A stretch of 60,000 nucleotides of DNA, taken from assembly GCA_913057235.1 (NCBI GenBank), contig CAJXNI010000017.1, forward strand, positions 1 through 60,000, read 5' to 3'. Numbering within the stretch: the first letter of the stretch is position 1; each line of letters starts with the position of its first letter. Under the pieces are notes generated by a model. The model did no database searches. It saw nothing but the letters and a program-made list of their open reading frames with translations, and was not told where the DNA came from. Made by a program: the position numbers and the translations under genes. This document shows positions 7,679-15,227 of this stretch, in pieces. Source of the DNA: an uncultured Bacteroidota bacterium. Its GTDB lineage: Bacteria > Bacteroidota > Bacteroidia > Flavobacteriales > Schleiferiaceae.

Positions 7679-8584
7679 ATGATTAAAAAGCTAGCGCAGT
7701 TCTTACAAGACAAAAGTGGCATAACGGAGAACCGGCAGCGCATGGCCAAGTTAGAGCAGGAGGTACAGCGGCAAAACCTCTTTAACCTCAGCTTCCTGCA
7801 ACTGCTCACCGCAGACGTGCTGCCCATAAACCCCAGTGTTTCCAACGCAGCGGTGAAACGCTTGCAAGCCCAATATGGGCTAAAGCCTTTTCCTCTGGCC
7901 ATTCATAAAAATGACGTAATGCTGGCCTACCATCTCTACTCCAATGCTCCCAACATTTTAGAAGCCTATGAAAGCTATTTTAGAGTGGGCATTAGGGCGG
8001 TAAAGGCCTTAGCAGACTTAGCGCAGGCCCAAGGTTGGCAGCCCCAAAAAATCATGGATTTTGGCAGTGGCTACGGCCGCATGAGCCGCTTTTTACCCCA
8101 GTTTTTTCAAGCCGAAATCATTCCCACAGAGGTAAAGCAACAAGCCATGCTCTTTCAAGAAGAGCACCTTGGTTTTAAGGGGGTAGCGCATGGGTCGCAG
8201 CCCGATGATTTTAAGGCACCCAAGGTAGATTTGATTATTGCCCTTTCAGTTTTTAGTCATTTGCCTCAAGCCCTTACCGAGGCTTGGTTGAAAACCCTGG
8301 TTTCTAACTTGCAAGAAAAGGGTAGGCTGGTGTTTACCTACCACCCGTTAGAAGGTTATCCCCACTTAGCTAGAGACCATGGGCACTACGCATTTTTGAC
8401 TAAAAATGAAGACTTGCTTTTCCCCACCTCAGACGATCACCTGCACGATGCCCAAACCTACGGAGTAAGCTTTTTTACCCAGGCATTTTTTGAACGCTTT
8501 TTCAAAGAACAAGGTTGGTCTTACCAGTTTTTAGAAAACCAGTTGGCCACTACGCAAAAAGCCTTTGCGGTATGGAAAGACTAA
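7679..8584 (+). CDS. Class I SAM-dependent methyltransferase
   Basis: 301 residues from ATG 7679, chosen because a terminator lies just upstream. After an N-terminal helical region (about 1-110) the Rossmann-type SAM motif I appears as IMDFGSGYGRMSRFLPQF, followed by the acidic strand-2 position (AEIIPTEV) and a motif II/III-like VDLIIALSVFSHLP, which fits the class I fold. The substrate is unknown. The stop overlaps the next ATG by 13 bases, and a FkbM methyltransferase lies two genes on, so the three genes form one operon of small-molecule or glycan-modifying enzymes. Confidence 0.8.
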   Translation: MIKKLAQFLQDKSGITENRQRMAKLEQEVQRQNLFNLSFLQLLTADVLPINPSVSNAAVKRLQAQYGLKPFPLAIHKNDVMLAYHLYSNAPNILEAYESYFRVGIRAVKALADLAQAQGWQPQKIMDFGSGYGRMSRFLPQFFQAEIIPTEVKQQAMLFQEEHLGFKGVAHGSQPDDFKAPKVDLIIALSVFSHLPQALTEAWLKTLVSNLQEKGRLVFTYHPLEGYPHLARDHGHYAFLTKNEDLLFPTSDDHLHDAQTYGVSFFTQAFFERFFKEQGWSYQFLENQLATTQKAFAVWKD

Positions 8585-9051
8585 CTTGGGTCTTTAAGAA
8601 CTTATCGGCTTTAAAGCCAGAGGAGTTGCACGCCCTTTATCAGTTGCGCACGGCCATTTTTGTGGTAGAGCAGGCTTGCGCTTACCAAGAGGTAGATGAA
8701 CACGACCTGCAAAGTCTGCACCTTTTGGCCTGGCAAGGCGCAGAGTTGGTGGCTTGCGCCCGAATTTGCCCGCCTCATACGGTGTACCAACAAGCCAGCA
8801 TTGGCCGGGTGGCCGTGGCTGAGAACCACCGTGGCCAGGGCTTAGGCCGCCAGGTTTTCCAGCGCGCTTTAAACCTTAGTCTAGAGCGATACCCCGGGCA
8901 AGAGCTGAAAATTCAAGGGCAATGTTACCTGGAAAAGTTTTACCATAGTTTTGGTTTTAAAACCGTGTCTGAGCCCTACCCCGATTGGGGCATTATGCAC
9001 GTAGATATGATTTGGCCAAGCAATAAAGATAAATCATTACGCCATGTATAA
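8572..9051 (+). CDS. GNAT-family N-acetyltransferase, ElaA type
   Basis: 159 residues from ATG 8572, overlapping the methyltransferase end. The N-terminus LYQLRTAIFVVEQACAYQEVDEHD matches the ElaA subgroup (LR..VFVVEQ.C.Y.E.D..D). The acetyl-CoA motif A follows (IGRVAVAENHRGQGLGRQVF), then a C-terminal FYHSFGFKTVSEPYPDWGIMHVDM strand typical of this group. It acetylates an unknown amine in the cytoplasm. It overlaps the FkbM gene by 8 bases, so translation is probably coupled. Confidence 0.88.
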   Translation: MERLTWVFKNLSALKPEELHALYQLRTAIFVVEQACAYQEVDEHDLQSLHLLAWQGAELVACARICPPHTVYQQASIGRVAVAENHRGQGLGRQVFQRALNLSLERYPGQELKIQGQCYLEKFYHSFGFKTVSEPYPDWGIMHVDMIWPSNKDKSLRHV

Positions 9052-9886
9052 AATTTTAAAGTTTCTAAAGTGGCTGCTTCCCCATGGTTTGGTGCTAGCT
9101 CTTAGGCAAAGGCGTGAACGTCAAAAGGAGCAAGAGGCCAAAGCAGCAAGCGATAAGGTGAAACTACCTCCGGTAAAAACGCATACACTTTCCCTCACCC
9201 GCAGCCCAGGCCTCAATGCCTTTAGCCAGGGCGGGGAGGATTTATTGCTGCGCGCTTTCTCTGATCTTGATCAAAAAGCGAAAGGTTTTTACGTAGACAT
9301 TGGCGCCTTCCATCCGGTGGCAGGCTCCAACACCAAGCATTTTTACGATTTGGGTTGGCAGGGCATTAACATTGACCCCAACCCCGACACCTACGCTCTT
9401 TTTCAAGAGAAACGTCCGCGTGATATCAACCTCAACATTGGCGTTTCGGACCACAACGGCACCTTAGACTACTACTACTTTGGCCCCAATAAAAGCATCA
9501 ACACCTTTGATGCGGAGCTGGCCCAGAAGTTTGCCCGGAGTTTTCGGCTGCCATCCGCTGAAAAGCGAGCGGTACCCGTACGGGCCATAAGCGAGGTTTT
9601 GGCTGAGCATGTGCCTAAAAACACGCCTATTGATTTTTTGAGCCTGGATGTTGAAGGGATGGAAAAACCCATATTGCACAACTGGGATTTTGAAAATTTT
9701 GCCCCCCGTTACCTTTTGGTTGAAGACCTAACACTTGAAAGCCAAAACCTAAGACAAGTTGATTGGAACCGCTTGCAGACTTCCGAGCAGCACCAGTTTT
9801 TGACCAGCCGTGGTTACGTTTTCAAGGGCAAGACCGTACTTACTTTGCTGTATGCCCTGGAAAAAACGAGTAGACTAAAGCTCTAG
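9044..9886 (+). CDS. FkbM-family methyltransferase
   Basis: 280 residues. The FkbM domain occupies about residues 62-250. It begins FSQGGEDLLLRAFSDL, then has the SAM-binding stretch GFYVDIGAFHPVAGSNTKHFYDLGWQGINIDPNP, a strand with NLNIGVSDHNGTLDYYYF, and the late motif IDFLSLDVEGMEKPILHNWDF. FkbM enzymes O-methylate sugars, polyketides or other surface molecules; the acceptor here is not known. The N-terminal ~55 residues are basic and could lie along the membrane. It is last in a three-gene overlapping operon and its stop overlaps the opposing broken gene by 4 bases. Confidence 0.88.
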   Translation: MYKILKFLKWLLPHGLVLALRQRRERQKEQEAKAASDKVKLPPVKTHTLSLTRSPGLNAFSQGGEDLLLRAFSDLDQKAKGFYVDIGAFHPVAGSNTKHFYDLGWQGINIDPNPDTYALFQEKRPRDINLNIGVSDHNGTLDYYYFGPNKSINTFDAELAQKFARSFRLPSAEKRAVPVRAISEVLAEHVPKNTPIDFLSLDVEGMEKPILHNWDFENFAPRYLLVEDLTLESQNLRQVDWNRLQTSEQHQFLTSRGYVFKGKTVLTLLYALEKTSRLKL

Positions 9887-10095
9887 GCGAGTATCAGCGC
9901 CACAAATTGAAAGATAAAACCCAAGGTAAAAATCAGGGCGGCAATAATTAAAGCCGTTTTTCTTGACGCATGATTGTGCGTGAGCTTTTGCACCAGAGGA
10001 ATGGCTAAATGCAACTTTAACCACTTTTAGGTGCGCTTGGCAAAAACCGTAAAATACAGCACCAGAAAAATGGAAATAAAAAGAATGCCACCCAT
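9883..10095 (-). pseudogene. Small two-helix membrane protein split by an in-frame TAA
   Basis: From ATG 10095 the frame reads a hydrophobic helix (MGGILFISIFLVLYFTVFAK), then TAA at 10027-10029, then continues without further stops for 47 codons: a basic loop (KWLKLHLAIPLVQKLTHNH) and a second hydrophobic helix (TALIIAALIFTLGFIFQFVALILA), ending at TAG 9883-9885. Read through, it is a 70-residue two-helix protein, much like its neighbour. The gene lies 6 bases after the 78-residue membrane protein. The first 22 codons alone would make a bare helix. It is either a nonsense mutant or an assembly error. Confidence 0.6.
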
Positions 10096-10101
10096 GGTAA
10101 G

Positions 10102-10338
10102 TTAGATGTGCGAAGCTTCACCTTTGGCGGCATTTAAGCCCGTGCGAATGCCGTACAAAGACATACCAAAGCCGGCTCCTGTAGCCACTAAGGCGATGAG
10201 TAACGTGGGCACTTTGGCCAAAATAGAAATCAAGCCTTTTTCAAAGCGGGCCAGCGTTTGTGGCCCCAACAATTCCGGGGCGGCAAACCAAAAAGCGAAA
10301 AACTGCAAGCTTAAGCCGAGTAAGTTGAGCCACTTCAT
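10102..10338 (-). CDS. Small membrane protein of unknown function
   Basis: 78 residues, two hydrophobic segments (about 5-20 and 44-65) separated by an amphipathic stretch with Glu, Arg and Lys. No family was recognised. ATG start at 10338, 57 bases beyond the PaaE stop in the same direction, so it may be transcribed with paaE. A second small membrane-protein gene, broken by a stop, follows after 6 bases. The pair looks like a two-gene unit. Confidence 0.65.
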   Translation of the reverse strand: MKWLNLLGLSLQFFAFWFAAPELLGPQTLARFEKGLISILAKVPTLLIALVATGAGFGMSLYGIRTGLNAAKGEASHI

Positions 10339-10395
10339 GGGGTTAAAGCTAGCACTTTAGCAGCAGCTTACTGGCGGAGCAAAACCCTTCAACCG

Positions 10396-11544
10396 TTACT
10401 CATCAAAACTAACCACCACCTTTTCACTGGTAGGGTGGCTTTGGCAGGTTAAAATGTAGCCGTCTTCCACCTCATCGTCTTCCAGGGCGTAGTTCATTTC
10501 CATTTCTACTGAGCCTTCCAGCACTTTGGCGCGGCAGGTACAGCAAACCGCCCCTTTGCAGGCGTAAGGCACATCGGCCCCGGCATCCAGGGCGGCATCT
10601 AAAATTACGTCCCCGTCACTGGCCAAATCAAAGTGGGTTTCATCACCGTCTAGCACAACCGTAAGAGCGCTCTTGAGCTTTTCACTGCTTTCTTTAGGCG
10701 CTTTCACCTTGGTTTTACCGGCAATACTTTGGGCAGGGGAGGTAAACAACTCGTAGTGAATTTTTTCCTTGGCAACCTCCAGGCCTTTGAGCGTTTCACT
10801 CACATTATTGATCATCGCCTCAGGGCCGCACAAGAAATAGGCATCAATGTCTTGTGGATTAAAGAACTTCTGCGCGAAAGAAATGCATTTTTGCTCGTCA
10901 ATCCTACCTTTCAAATAATCACTCCCCTGGTCTTCACGGCTTAAAATATGGTGCACTTCCAGGCGGTTCATATACTTGTTTTTTAAGCCGTCCAGCTTAT
11001 CGCGAAAGATTACAGATTGGGTGGTTTTGTTGCCGTAGAATAAGGTGAAGTTACTGTTAGGCTCCATTTCCAGCACTGATTTAATAATGCTGTAGATAGG
11101 CGTAATTCCCGAGCCTGCCGCAAAGCCCACGTAATTTTTGGCCTTAGACTCCTCAATGTGAACCAGAAAATTCCCGTCTGGAGTCATCACGCGCATTTCG
11201 GTGCCTACTTGAAGGCTTTCGTTCGCATAGGTAGAAAAACGGCCTCCTTCCACTTTTTTTATGGCTACCCGCAACTCCCCATCAACCGGACTGCTGCAAA
11301 GTGAGTAAGACCTGCGTACAGCCTCACCATCAATAGAGGCTTCAAGAGTAAGGTACTGGCCAGGCACAAACTGATAGCTTTCGGCTAATTCTTCAGGCAC
11401 TTCAAAGGCTACCGAAACGCAGTCATCAGTTTCACGGGTGATATCCTGCACCTTTAAAGTGTGAAACTTAGGACGGCCAGAAGATTTAGTAGGTGTGAAA
11501 AGCGACTTCTTAGCCGCGGATTTATTTTTAAAGAATCCCAACAT
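10396..11544 (-). CDS. paaE: PaaE, reductase of the phenylacetyl-CoA epoxidase
   Basis: 382 residues from ATG 11544; a longer frame to 11604 is rejected because a good promoter lies inside it. The order is an FAD domain with RSYSLCSSP, an NAD domain with GFAAGSGITPIYSIIKSVL and YFLCGPEAMI, and a C-terminal plant-type [2Fe-2S] domain with the four cysteines of CKGAVCCTCRAKV and LTCQSHP. This layout passes electrons from NAD(P)H to the di-iron oxygenase PaaAC. A 20-residue Lys/Ser-rich leader is extra. The gene is divergent from paaABCD, so the complex is encoded from both sides of one promoter region. Confidence 0.93.
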   Translation of the reverse strand: MLGFFKNKSAAKKSLFTPTKSSGRPKFHTLKVQDITRETDDCVSVAFEVPEELAESYQFVPGQYLTLEASIDGEAVRRSYSLCSSPVDGELRVAIKKVEGGRFSTYANESLQVGTEMRVMTPDGNFLVHIEESKAKNYVGFAAGSGITPIYSIIKSVLEMEPNSNFTLFYGNKTTQSVIFRDKLDGLKNKYMNRLEVHHILSREDQGSDYLKGRIDEQKCISFAQKFFNPQDIDAYFLCGPEAMINNVSETLKGLEVAKEKIHYELFTSPAQSIAGKTKVKAPKESSEKLKSALTVVLDGDETHFDLASDGDVILDAALDAGADVPYACKGAVCCTCRAKVLEGSVEMEMNYALEDDEVEDGYILTCQSHPTSEKVVVSFDE

Positions 11545-11567
11545 TGGTGTCTGTATTGTATTTTGTA

Positions 11568-11597
11568 CAAAAGTATTTAGGAAAAGGAAAGGAACAA
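11568..11597 (-). promoter_or_regulatory. Bacteroidota-type promoter for paaE
   Basis: On the minus strand a -33 TTG (11595-11597) and a -7 box TACTTTTG (11568-11575, matching TAnnTTTG) are separated by 19 bases, inside the usual range for Bacteroidota sigma factors. Transcription would begin about 20 bases before the ATG at 11544. Confidence 0.6.
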
Positions 11598-11630
11598 TCC
11601 CCACTGGCTATAAGTTTCATTATTGATAAT

Positions 11631-11638
11631 TATCTTTG
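11631..11638 (+). promoter_or_regulatory. Probable -7 box for paaABCD
   Basis: TATCTTTG fits TAnnTTTG, 28 bases before the paaA ATG. No TTG at a proper -33 distance was found, so an activator may be needed. Confidence 0.45.
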
Positions 11639-11666
11639 TAAAATTCACAAAAAACGTAAGTAGGCC

Positions 11667-12623
11667 ATGACGAAAGAAATGAACTTAGAAGAACGATTTC
11701 AGAACTACGTTGACCAGGAAAATAAAATTGAGCCCAAAGACTGGATGCCCGAGAAGTATCGCAAGACTTTGGTGCGTCAAATTAGTCAACATGCACACTC
11801 TGAAGTGGTAGGAATGTTGCCAGAGGCCAACTGGATTACCCGCGCCCCCAGCTTGCGCAGAAAAGTAGCGCTGCTGGCCAAGGTGCAAGATGAGGCCGGC
11901 CATGGTTTATACCTCTACTCAGCGGCAGAAACCCTGGGTGCAGACCGAGCAGATATGGTGCAAGACCTGCTGGATGGAAAAGCAAAATATTCATCCATCT
12001 TTAATTACCCCACCCCCACCTGGGCCGATATGGGCGCCATTGGTTGGTTGGTAGATGGGGCCGCTATCGCCAATCAGGTGATGCTATGCCGCACCTCCTA
12101 CGGTCCTTACAGCCGGGCTATGGTGCGCATTTGTAAAGAAGAAAGCTTTCACCAACGCCAGGGTTATGAAATTATGATGACTTTGGCTAAGGGTACTGCA
12201 GTGCAAAAGAAAATGGCGCAAGATGCCTTAAATCGCTGGTGGTGGCCCGCCCTAATGATGTTTGGCCCTACTGATGATGAGTCGCCTAACTCCGCGCAAA
12301 GCATGAAGTGGAAAATTAAACGTAAAAGCAATGATGAGCTGCGTCAGGAGTTTATTGACAAAACAGTGCCTCAGGCAGAGTACTTGGGTTTAACCATTCC
12401 AGATGAGCACTTAAAGTGGAACGAAGAAACCGGTCACTACGATTTTGGTCCCATTGACTGGGAAGAGTTTTACAACGTAATTAAAGGCAATGGCCCGTGC
12501 AATAAGCAACGCTTAGGAGCCCGCCAGAAAGCCCATAAAGAGGGCGAGTGGGTACGCGAAGCGGCCAATGCCTATGCCAATAAGCAAGCCGAAAGAGCCC
12601 GCAAAGAAAAAGGCGCGGCTTAA
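11667..12623 (+). CDS. paaA: PaaA, catalytic subunit of phenylacetyl-CoA epoxidase
   Basis: 318 residues, typical of PaaA. The carboxylate-bridged di-iron ligands appear as two motifs: [17 protein letters not shown] (Glu and His ligands) and [15 protein letters not shown] (second E..H set). Regions [13 protein letters not shown] and [12 protein letters not shown] are also characteristic. With PaaC it forms the hetero-oligomer that epoxidises the aromatic ring of phenylacetyl-CoA, using O2 and electrons from PaaE. It is the first gene of the rightward paaABCD unit, 18 bases before paaB, divergent from paaE. Confidence 0.97.
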   Translation: MTKEMNLEERFQNYVDQENKIEPKDWMPEKYRKTLVRQISQHAHSEVVGMLPEANWITRAPSLRRKVALLAKVQDEAGHGLYLYSAAETLGADRADMVQDLLDGKAKYSSIFNYPTPTWADMGAIGWLVDGAAIANQVMLCRTSYGPYSRAMVRICKEESFHQRQGYEIMMTLAKGTAVQKKMAQDALNRWWWPALMMFGPTDDESPNSAQSMKWKIKRKSNDELRQEFIDKTVPQAEYLGLTIPDEHLKWNEETGHYDFGPIDWEEFYNVIKGNGPCNKQRLGARQKAHKEGEWVREAANAYANKQAERARKEKGAA

Positions 12624-12641
12624 TTCTAGACAAAACAGGAT

Positions 12642-12932
12642 ATGACCCAGAAAGACAATTGGAAAATTTGGGAGGTATTTATTCGCTCCAAAAATGGCTT
12701 GAGCCACAAGCACGCGGGGAGTTTGCACGCGCCAGATGCGGAAATGGCTATTAAAAACGCCCGCGATGTGTACACCCGCAGAAATGAAGGTATCAGCATT
12801 TGGGTGGTAGAGTCAGAAGCAATCACCGCCTCAAGCCCCGATGATAACGACCCATTATTTGCTCCGGCCGATGATAAGGTGTACCGCCATCCCACCTTTT
12901 ACGAGATTCCAGACGAGGTAGGCCATATGTAA
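12642..12932 (+). CDS. paaB: PaaB, structural subunit of phenylacetyl-CoA epoxidase
   Basis: 96 residues. The conserved PaaB fold is recognisable: WKIWEVFIRSKNGLSHKHAGSLHAPDAEMAIKNARDVYTRRNEG, then a short WVVESEAITASSPDD segment. PaaB bridges PaaAC heterodimers and is needed for full oxygenase activity. The gene follows paaA after 18 bases. A hairpin occupies the gap to paaC (12939-12959). Confidence 0.95.
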   Translation: MTQKDNWKIWEVFIRSKNGLSHKHAGSLHAPDAEMAIKNARDVYTRRNEGISIWVVESEAITASSPDDNDPLFAPADDKVYRHPTFYEIPDEVGHM

Positions 12933-12938
12933 AATGCT

Positions 12939-12959
12939 CCCGGTGCGCAGCGCATCGGG
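12939..12959 (+). other. Hairpin between paaB and paaC
   Basis: Arms 12939-12948 and 12950-12959 are complementary over ten positions with one G-U; the tip must open, leaving about a 7-8 bp stem. No T-run follows, so it is not a terminator. It may stabilise the upstream mRNA segment or set subunit ratios, or it may be chance. Confidence 0.35.
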
Positions 12960-12981
12960 GTAACCCAAAACCAAAAAAGTT

Positions 12982-13734
12982 TTGAAAAAAGAACTATTGG
13001 AATACACCTTACGCTTAGGCGATAATGCCCTGATTCTGGGTCAACGCCTGGCGGAGTGGTGCGGCCACGGACCCATTTTAGAACAAGATATTGCTCTTTC
13101 AAACATCGCCTTAGATCATTTGGGTCAAGCCCGAATGCTGATGAATTATGCGGCCAAACAGAAAGAAGACGGCTCTACGGAAGATGACATAGCCTTTAAG
13201 CGTGATATTTTTGATTACCACAACCTTTTGCTAGTGGAGCGGGAAAATGGCGATTGGGGTAAAACCGTGATGCGCCAGTTTTTATTTGATACCTACAACT
13301 ACTTTTTTTATACCCAGCTTTTAAAAAGCAAAGACGCCAAGCTAAGAGACATCGCCCATAAGGCCATAAAAGAAATCACCTACCACGCCCAGTGGAGCGC
13401 TGAGTGGGTTATACGCTTAGGCGATGGCACCGAAGAGAGTCACCAGCGTGTGCAAGACTCCTTAAATGATTTGTGGGAGTACACAGGCGAAATGTTTACC
13501 ATGGATGCCGTAGACGAGAAAATGGTTGCGGAAGGAATTGGAGTAGACCTGAATCCAATTAAAGATTTGTGGTATGAAAAAGTGGCCGAAATTTTAGATA
13601 TGGCTACGCTGCAACAGCCTGAGGATGGCTGGATGCAAAGCGGAGGCAAGCAGGGAGAACACAGTGAGTACTTAGGCTATGTGCTGGCTGAAATGCAGCA
13701 TTTACCCCGGATGTACCCTGAGGCGAGTTGGTAG
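12982..13734 (+). CDS. paaC: PaaC, structural partner of PaaA in phenylacetyl-CoA epoxidase
   Basis: 250 residues, normal for PaaC. The N-terminus KELLEYTLRLGDNALILGQRLAEWCGHGPILEQDIALSNIALDHLGQARMLM is strongly conserved in the family, as are EITYHAQWSAEWVIRLGDGTEES and the C-terminal GKQGEHSEYLGYVLAEMQHL. PaaC pairs with PaaA and lacks a functional metal site in characterised members. The start is TTG at 12982: a stop lies seven codons upstream with no ATG or GTG between, and the conserved N-terminus starts here. Confidence 0.95.
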   Translation: MKKELLEYTLRLGDNALILGQRLAEWCGHGPILEQDIALSNIALDHLGQARMLMNYAAKQKEDGSTEDDIAFKRDIFDYHNLLLVERENGDWGKTVMRQFLFDTYNYFFYTQLLKSKDAKLRDIAHKAIKEITYHAQWSAEWVIRLGDGTEESHQRVQDSLNDLWEYTGEMFTMDAVDEKMVAEGIGVDLNPIKDLWYEKVAEILDMATLQQPEDGWMQSGGKQGEHSEYLGYVLAEMQHLPRMYPEASW

Positions 13735-13753
13735 GTTTTGGTTTAAAGTCAAC

Positions 13754-13776
13754 AGACCACAGACTACAGACCACAG
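13754..13776 (+). repeat. Heptamer tandem repeat AGACYAC
   Basis: Three consecutive 7-base units (AGACCAC, AGACTAC, AGACCAC) lie in the 89-base gap between paaC and the probable paaD start. Similar ACAGACYACAGAC stretches occur between genes in other Bacteroidota (recalled). No function is claimed. Confidence 0.6.
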
Positions 13777-13823
13777 AATTGACCCAAAGTATCTAAACAG
13801 TTAAAACCATTAAACGAGAACCA

Positions 13824-14309
13824 CTGACAACAGAAAAGCAAATATGGACTTGGCTAGAGGAGGTTTCAGACCCTGAGATACCCGTGCTGACGGTGGCTGA
13901 TTTAGGGATTGTACGTGAGGTGAAGTTTGACGGTGACCAACCCACAGTGGTGATTACGCCCACTTACAGCGGTTGCCCGGCTATGAATGAGATTGAGCAG
14001 AATATCTTGCAAAAGCTTAAAGCTGAGGGCGTAGAAAACGCCAAAGTTAAAACGGTACTGCATCCCGCCTGGACAACCGATTGGATGACCGAAGAGGGCA
14101 AGCGTAAACTGAAAGAATACGGTATTGCGCCCCCCGAGGGCTCATCGGCCGATAAGTCGGTTTTGTTTGGCAAACCCAAGCAAGTACAGTGCCCGCACTG
14201 TGGTTCTAAAAACACCCAAATGGTGAGTCAGTTTGGTTCTACGGCCTGTAAGGCGCTACACAAGTGCCTAGACTGCCAAGAGCCCTTTGATTATTTTAAG
14301 TGTATTTAA
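13824..14309 (+). CDS. paaD: PaaD, MIP18/DUF59-type maturation factor of phenylacetyl-CoA epoxidase
   Basis: About 161 residues if translation begins at CTG 13824. The domain opens TEKQIWTWLEEVSDPEIPVLTVADLGIVREV, continues through TYSGCPAMNEIEQNI, and ends with a four-cysteine knuckle, CPHCGSKNT...CLDCQEP, typical of PaaD. The first standard start codon in frame is GTG 13884, but that would delete the conserved SDPEIP segment. The frame is open back to 13797 with no ATG, GTG or TTG. Start at CTG 13824 gives the family's usual length (about 160-167). PaaD is thought to help assemble iron into the epoxidase. Confidence 0.88.
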   Translation: MTTEKQIWTWLEEVSDPEIPVLTVADLGIVREVKFDGDQPTVVITPTYSGCPAMNEIEQNILQKLKAEGVENAKVKTVLHPAWTTDWMTEEGKRKLKEYGIAPPEGSSADKSVLFGKPKQVQCPHCGSKNTQMVSQFGSTACKALHKCLDCQEPFDYFKCI

Positions 14310-14314
14310 AACAT

Positions 14315-15112
14315 CTATAGCGGCCCTTTACCCACGTAAGAGGGCTTGAAGTGAAAGACTATACCTGCGGAAATAAACAGAAAATTATAGTCCAGACTTT
14401 GATCGCTTAGTAAAATGGAGCTTCCCACCTGGGTTTGAACCTTTAAAAAGCGATAACCAAACCTAAAGGTGAGGGCCGGCTCTAAAAAAAAGTAATTTTC
14501 TGGTTCAACCGGGGCCGAGTACGACCGAAGATAGCTGTCGTTTGCAGCCTCAGGATTTAACGAGGAGAAAGCAAAATTTACATTATTAAAGTTTACCAGA
14601 CTGGTTTTTAAAGAGCCGGCAATGTCAACCAAATCATTGCTGAAGCCCAGTTCAGGTTGTAAGAAGTAGCGGTTGTAGCCAAACTCAGCCGGGCCTAATT
14701 CTAAACTGTTGGTGTTGCCAAAAAAGTAACCATATCCTCCATAAAAGCCAGCGGCAAAACCATCATTTCCTAAGGGGCTGTACCACCCTACCGAACCTTC
14801 TATAAGATTTCCATTTAGGCCATAGTTGCCATCACTGCTTACAAGGGTGTCTCGCAAATTGGTAAAACGAGCCCCGTTAAGCTTAAATGCCAGGTGATCG
14901 GTTGCGCTATAAGCACCTTGAAAATTAATAATACGGGTACTATTGCTGAGGCCGGCACCGGCACTAAACTGCACCTCGTTTTTTTCGGTGAAAACCGGCA
15001 CATTGGGAGCGTTGGCACTGTAGTAGGTGGCTGAGCAAGCGCTGAGTAAAGCGCCAAGGCCCACCCCAAGGAGCAAGGGTAAAAAACGTAAGGCACACAG
15101 CCGGCTATGCAT
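14315..15112 (-). CDS. Outer-membrane barrel-like lipoprotein
   Basis: 265 residues. The N-terminal signal LPLLLGVGLGALLSAC has a lipobox (LSAC), so the mature chain is probably lipidated at Cys. The rest alternates short strands rich in Tyr, Phe, Gly and Asn (GSVGWYSPLGNDGFAAGFYGG..) and ends with FLFISAGIVFHFKP, as in small outer-membrane barrels. The function is unknown. The gene faces paaD (5 bases between stops) and precedes another barrel-like gene in the same orientation, so the two form an insertion on the opposite strand within the paa region. Confidence 0.7.
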   Translation of the reverse strand: MHSRLCALRFLPLLLGVGLGALLSACSATYYSANAPNVPVFTEKNEVQFSAGAGLSNSTRIINFQGAYSATDHLAFKLNGARFTNLRDTLVSSDGNYGLNGNLIEGSVGWYSPLGNDGFAAGFYGGYGYFFGNTNSLELGPAEFGYNRYFLQPELGFSNDLVDIAGSLKTSLVNFNNVNFAFSSLNPEAANDSYLRSYSAPVEPENYFFLEPALTFRFGYRFLKVQTQVGSSILLSDQSLDYNFLFISAGIVFHFKPSYVGKGPL

Positions 15113-15227
15113 GGATTTTTATTTTATAACAGCGTGAGAAGAGCTAACCAAGAGCGCTTCAGTTTCTTTTTACGGTGAAAATACAAAAGAGGTTTGGAAT
15201 TAAAACCAGAGTGTTTGCCCCTAGTAT

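Noticed and set aside
11545-11604. Longer N-terminus of PaaE
   Set aside because: A promoter with correct spacing lies inside it; ATG 11544 is preferred.
13754-13776. AGACYAC repeats as a CRISPR array
   Set aside because: Units are 7 bases with no spacers; no cas gene is in the window.
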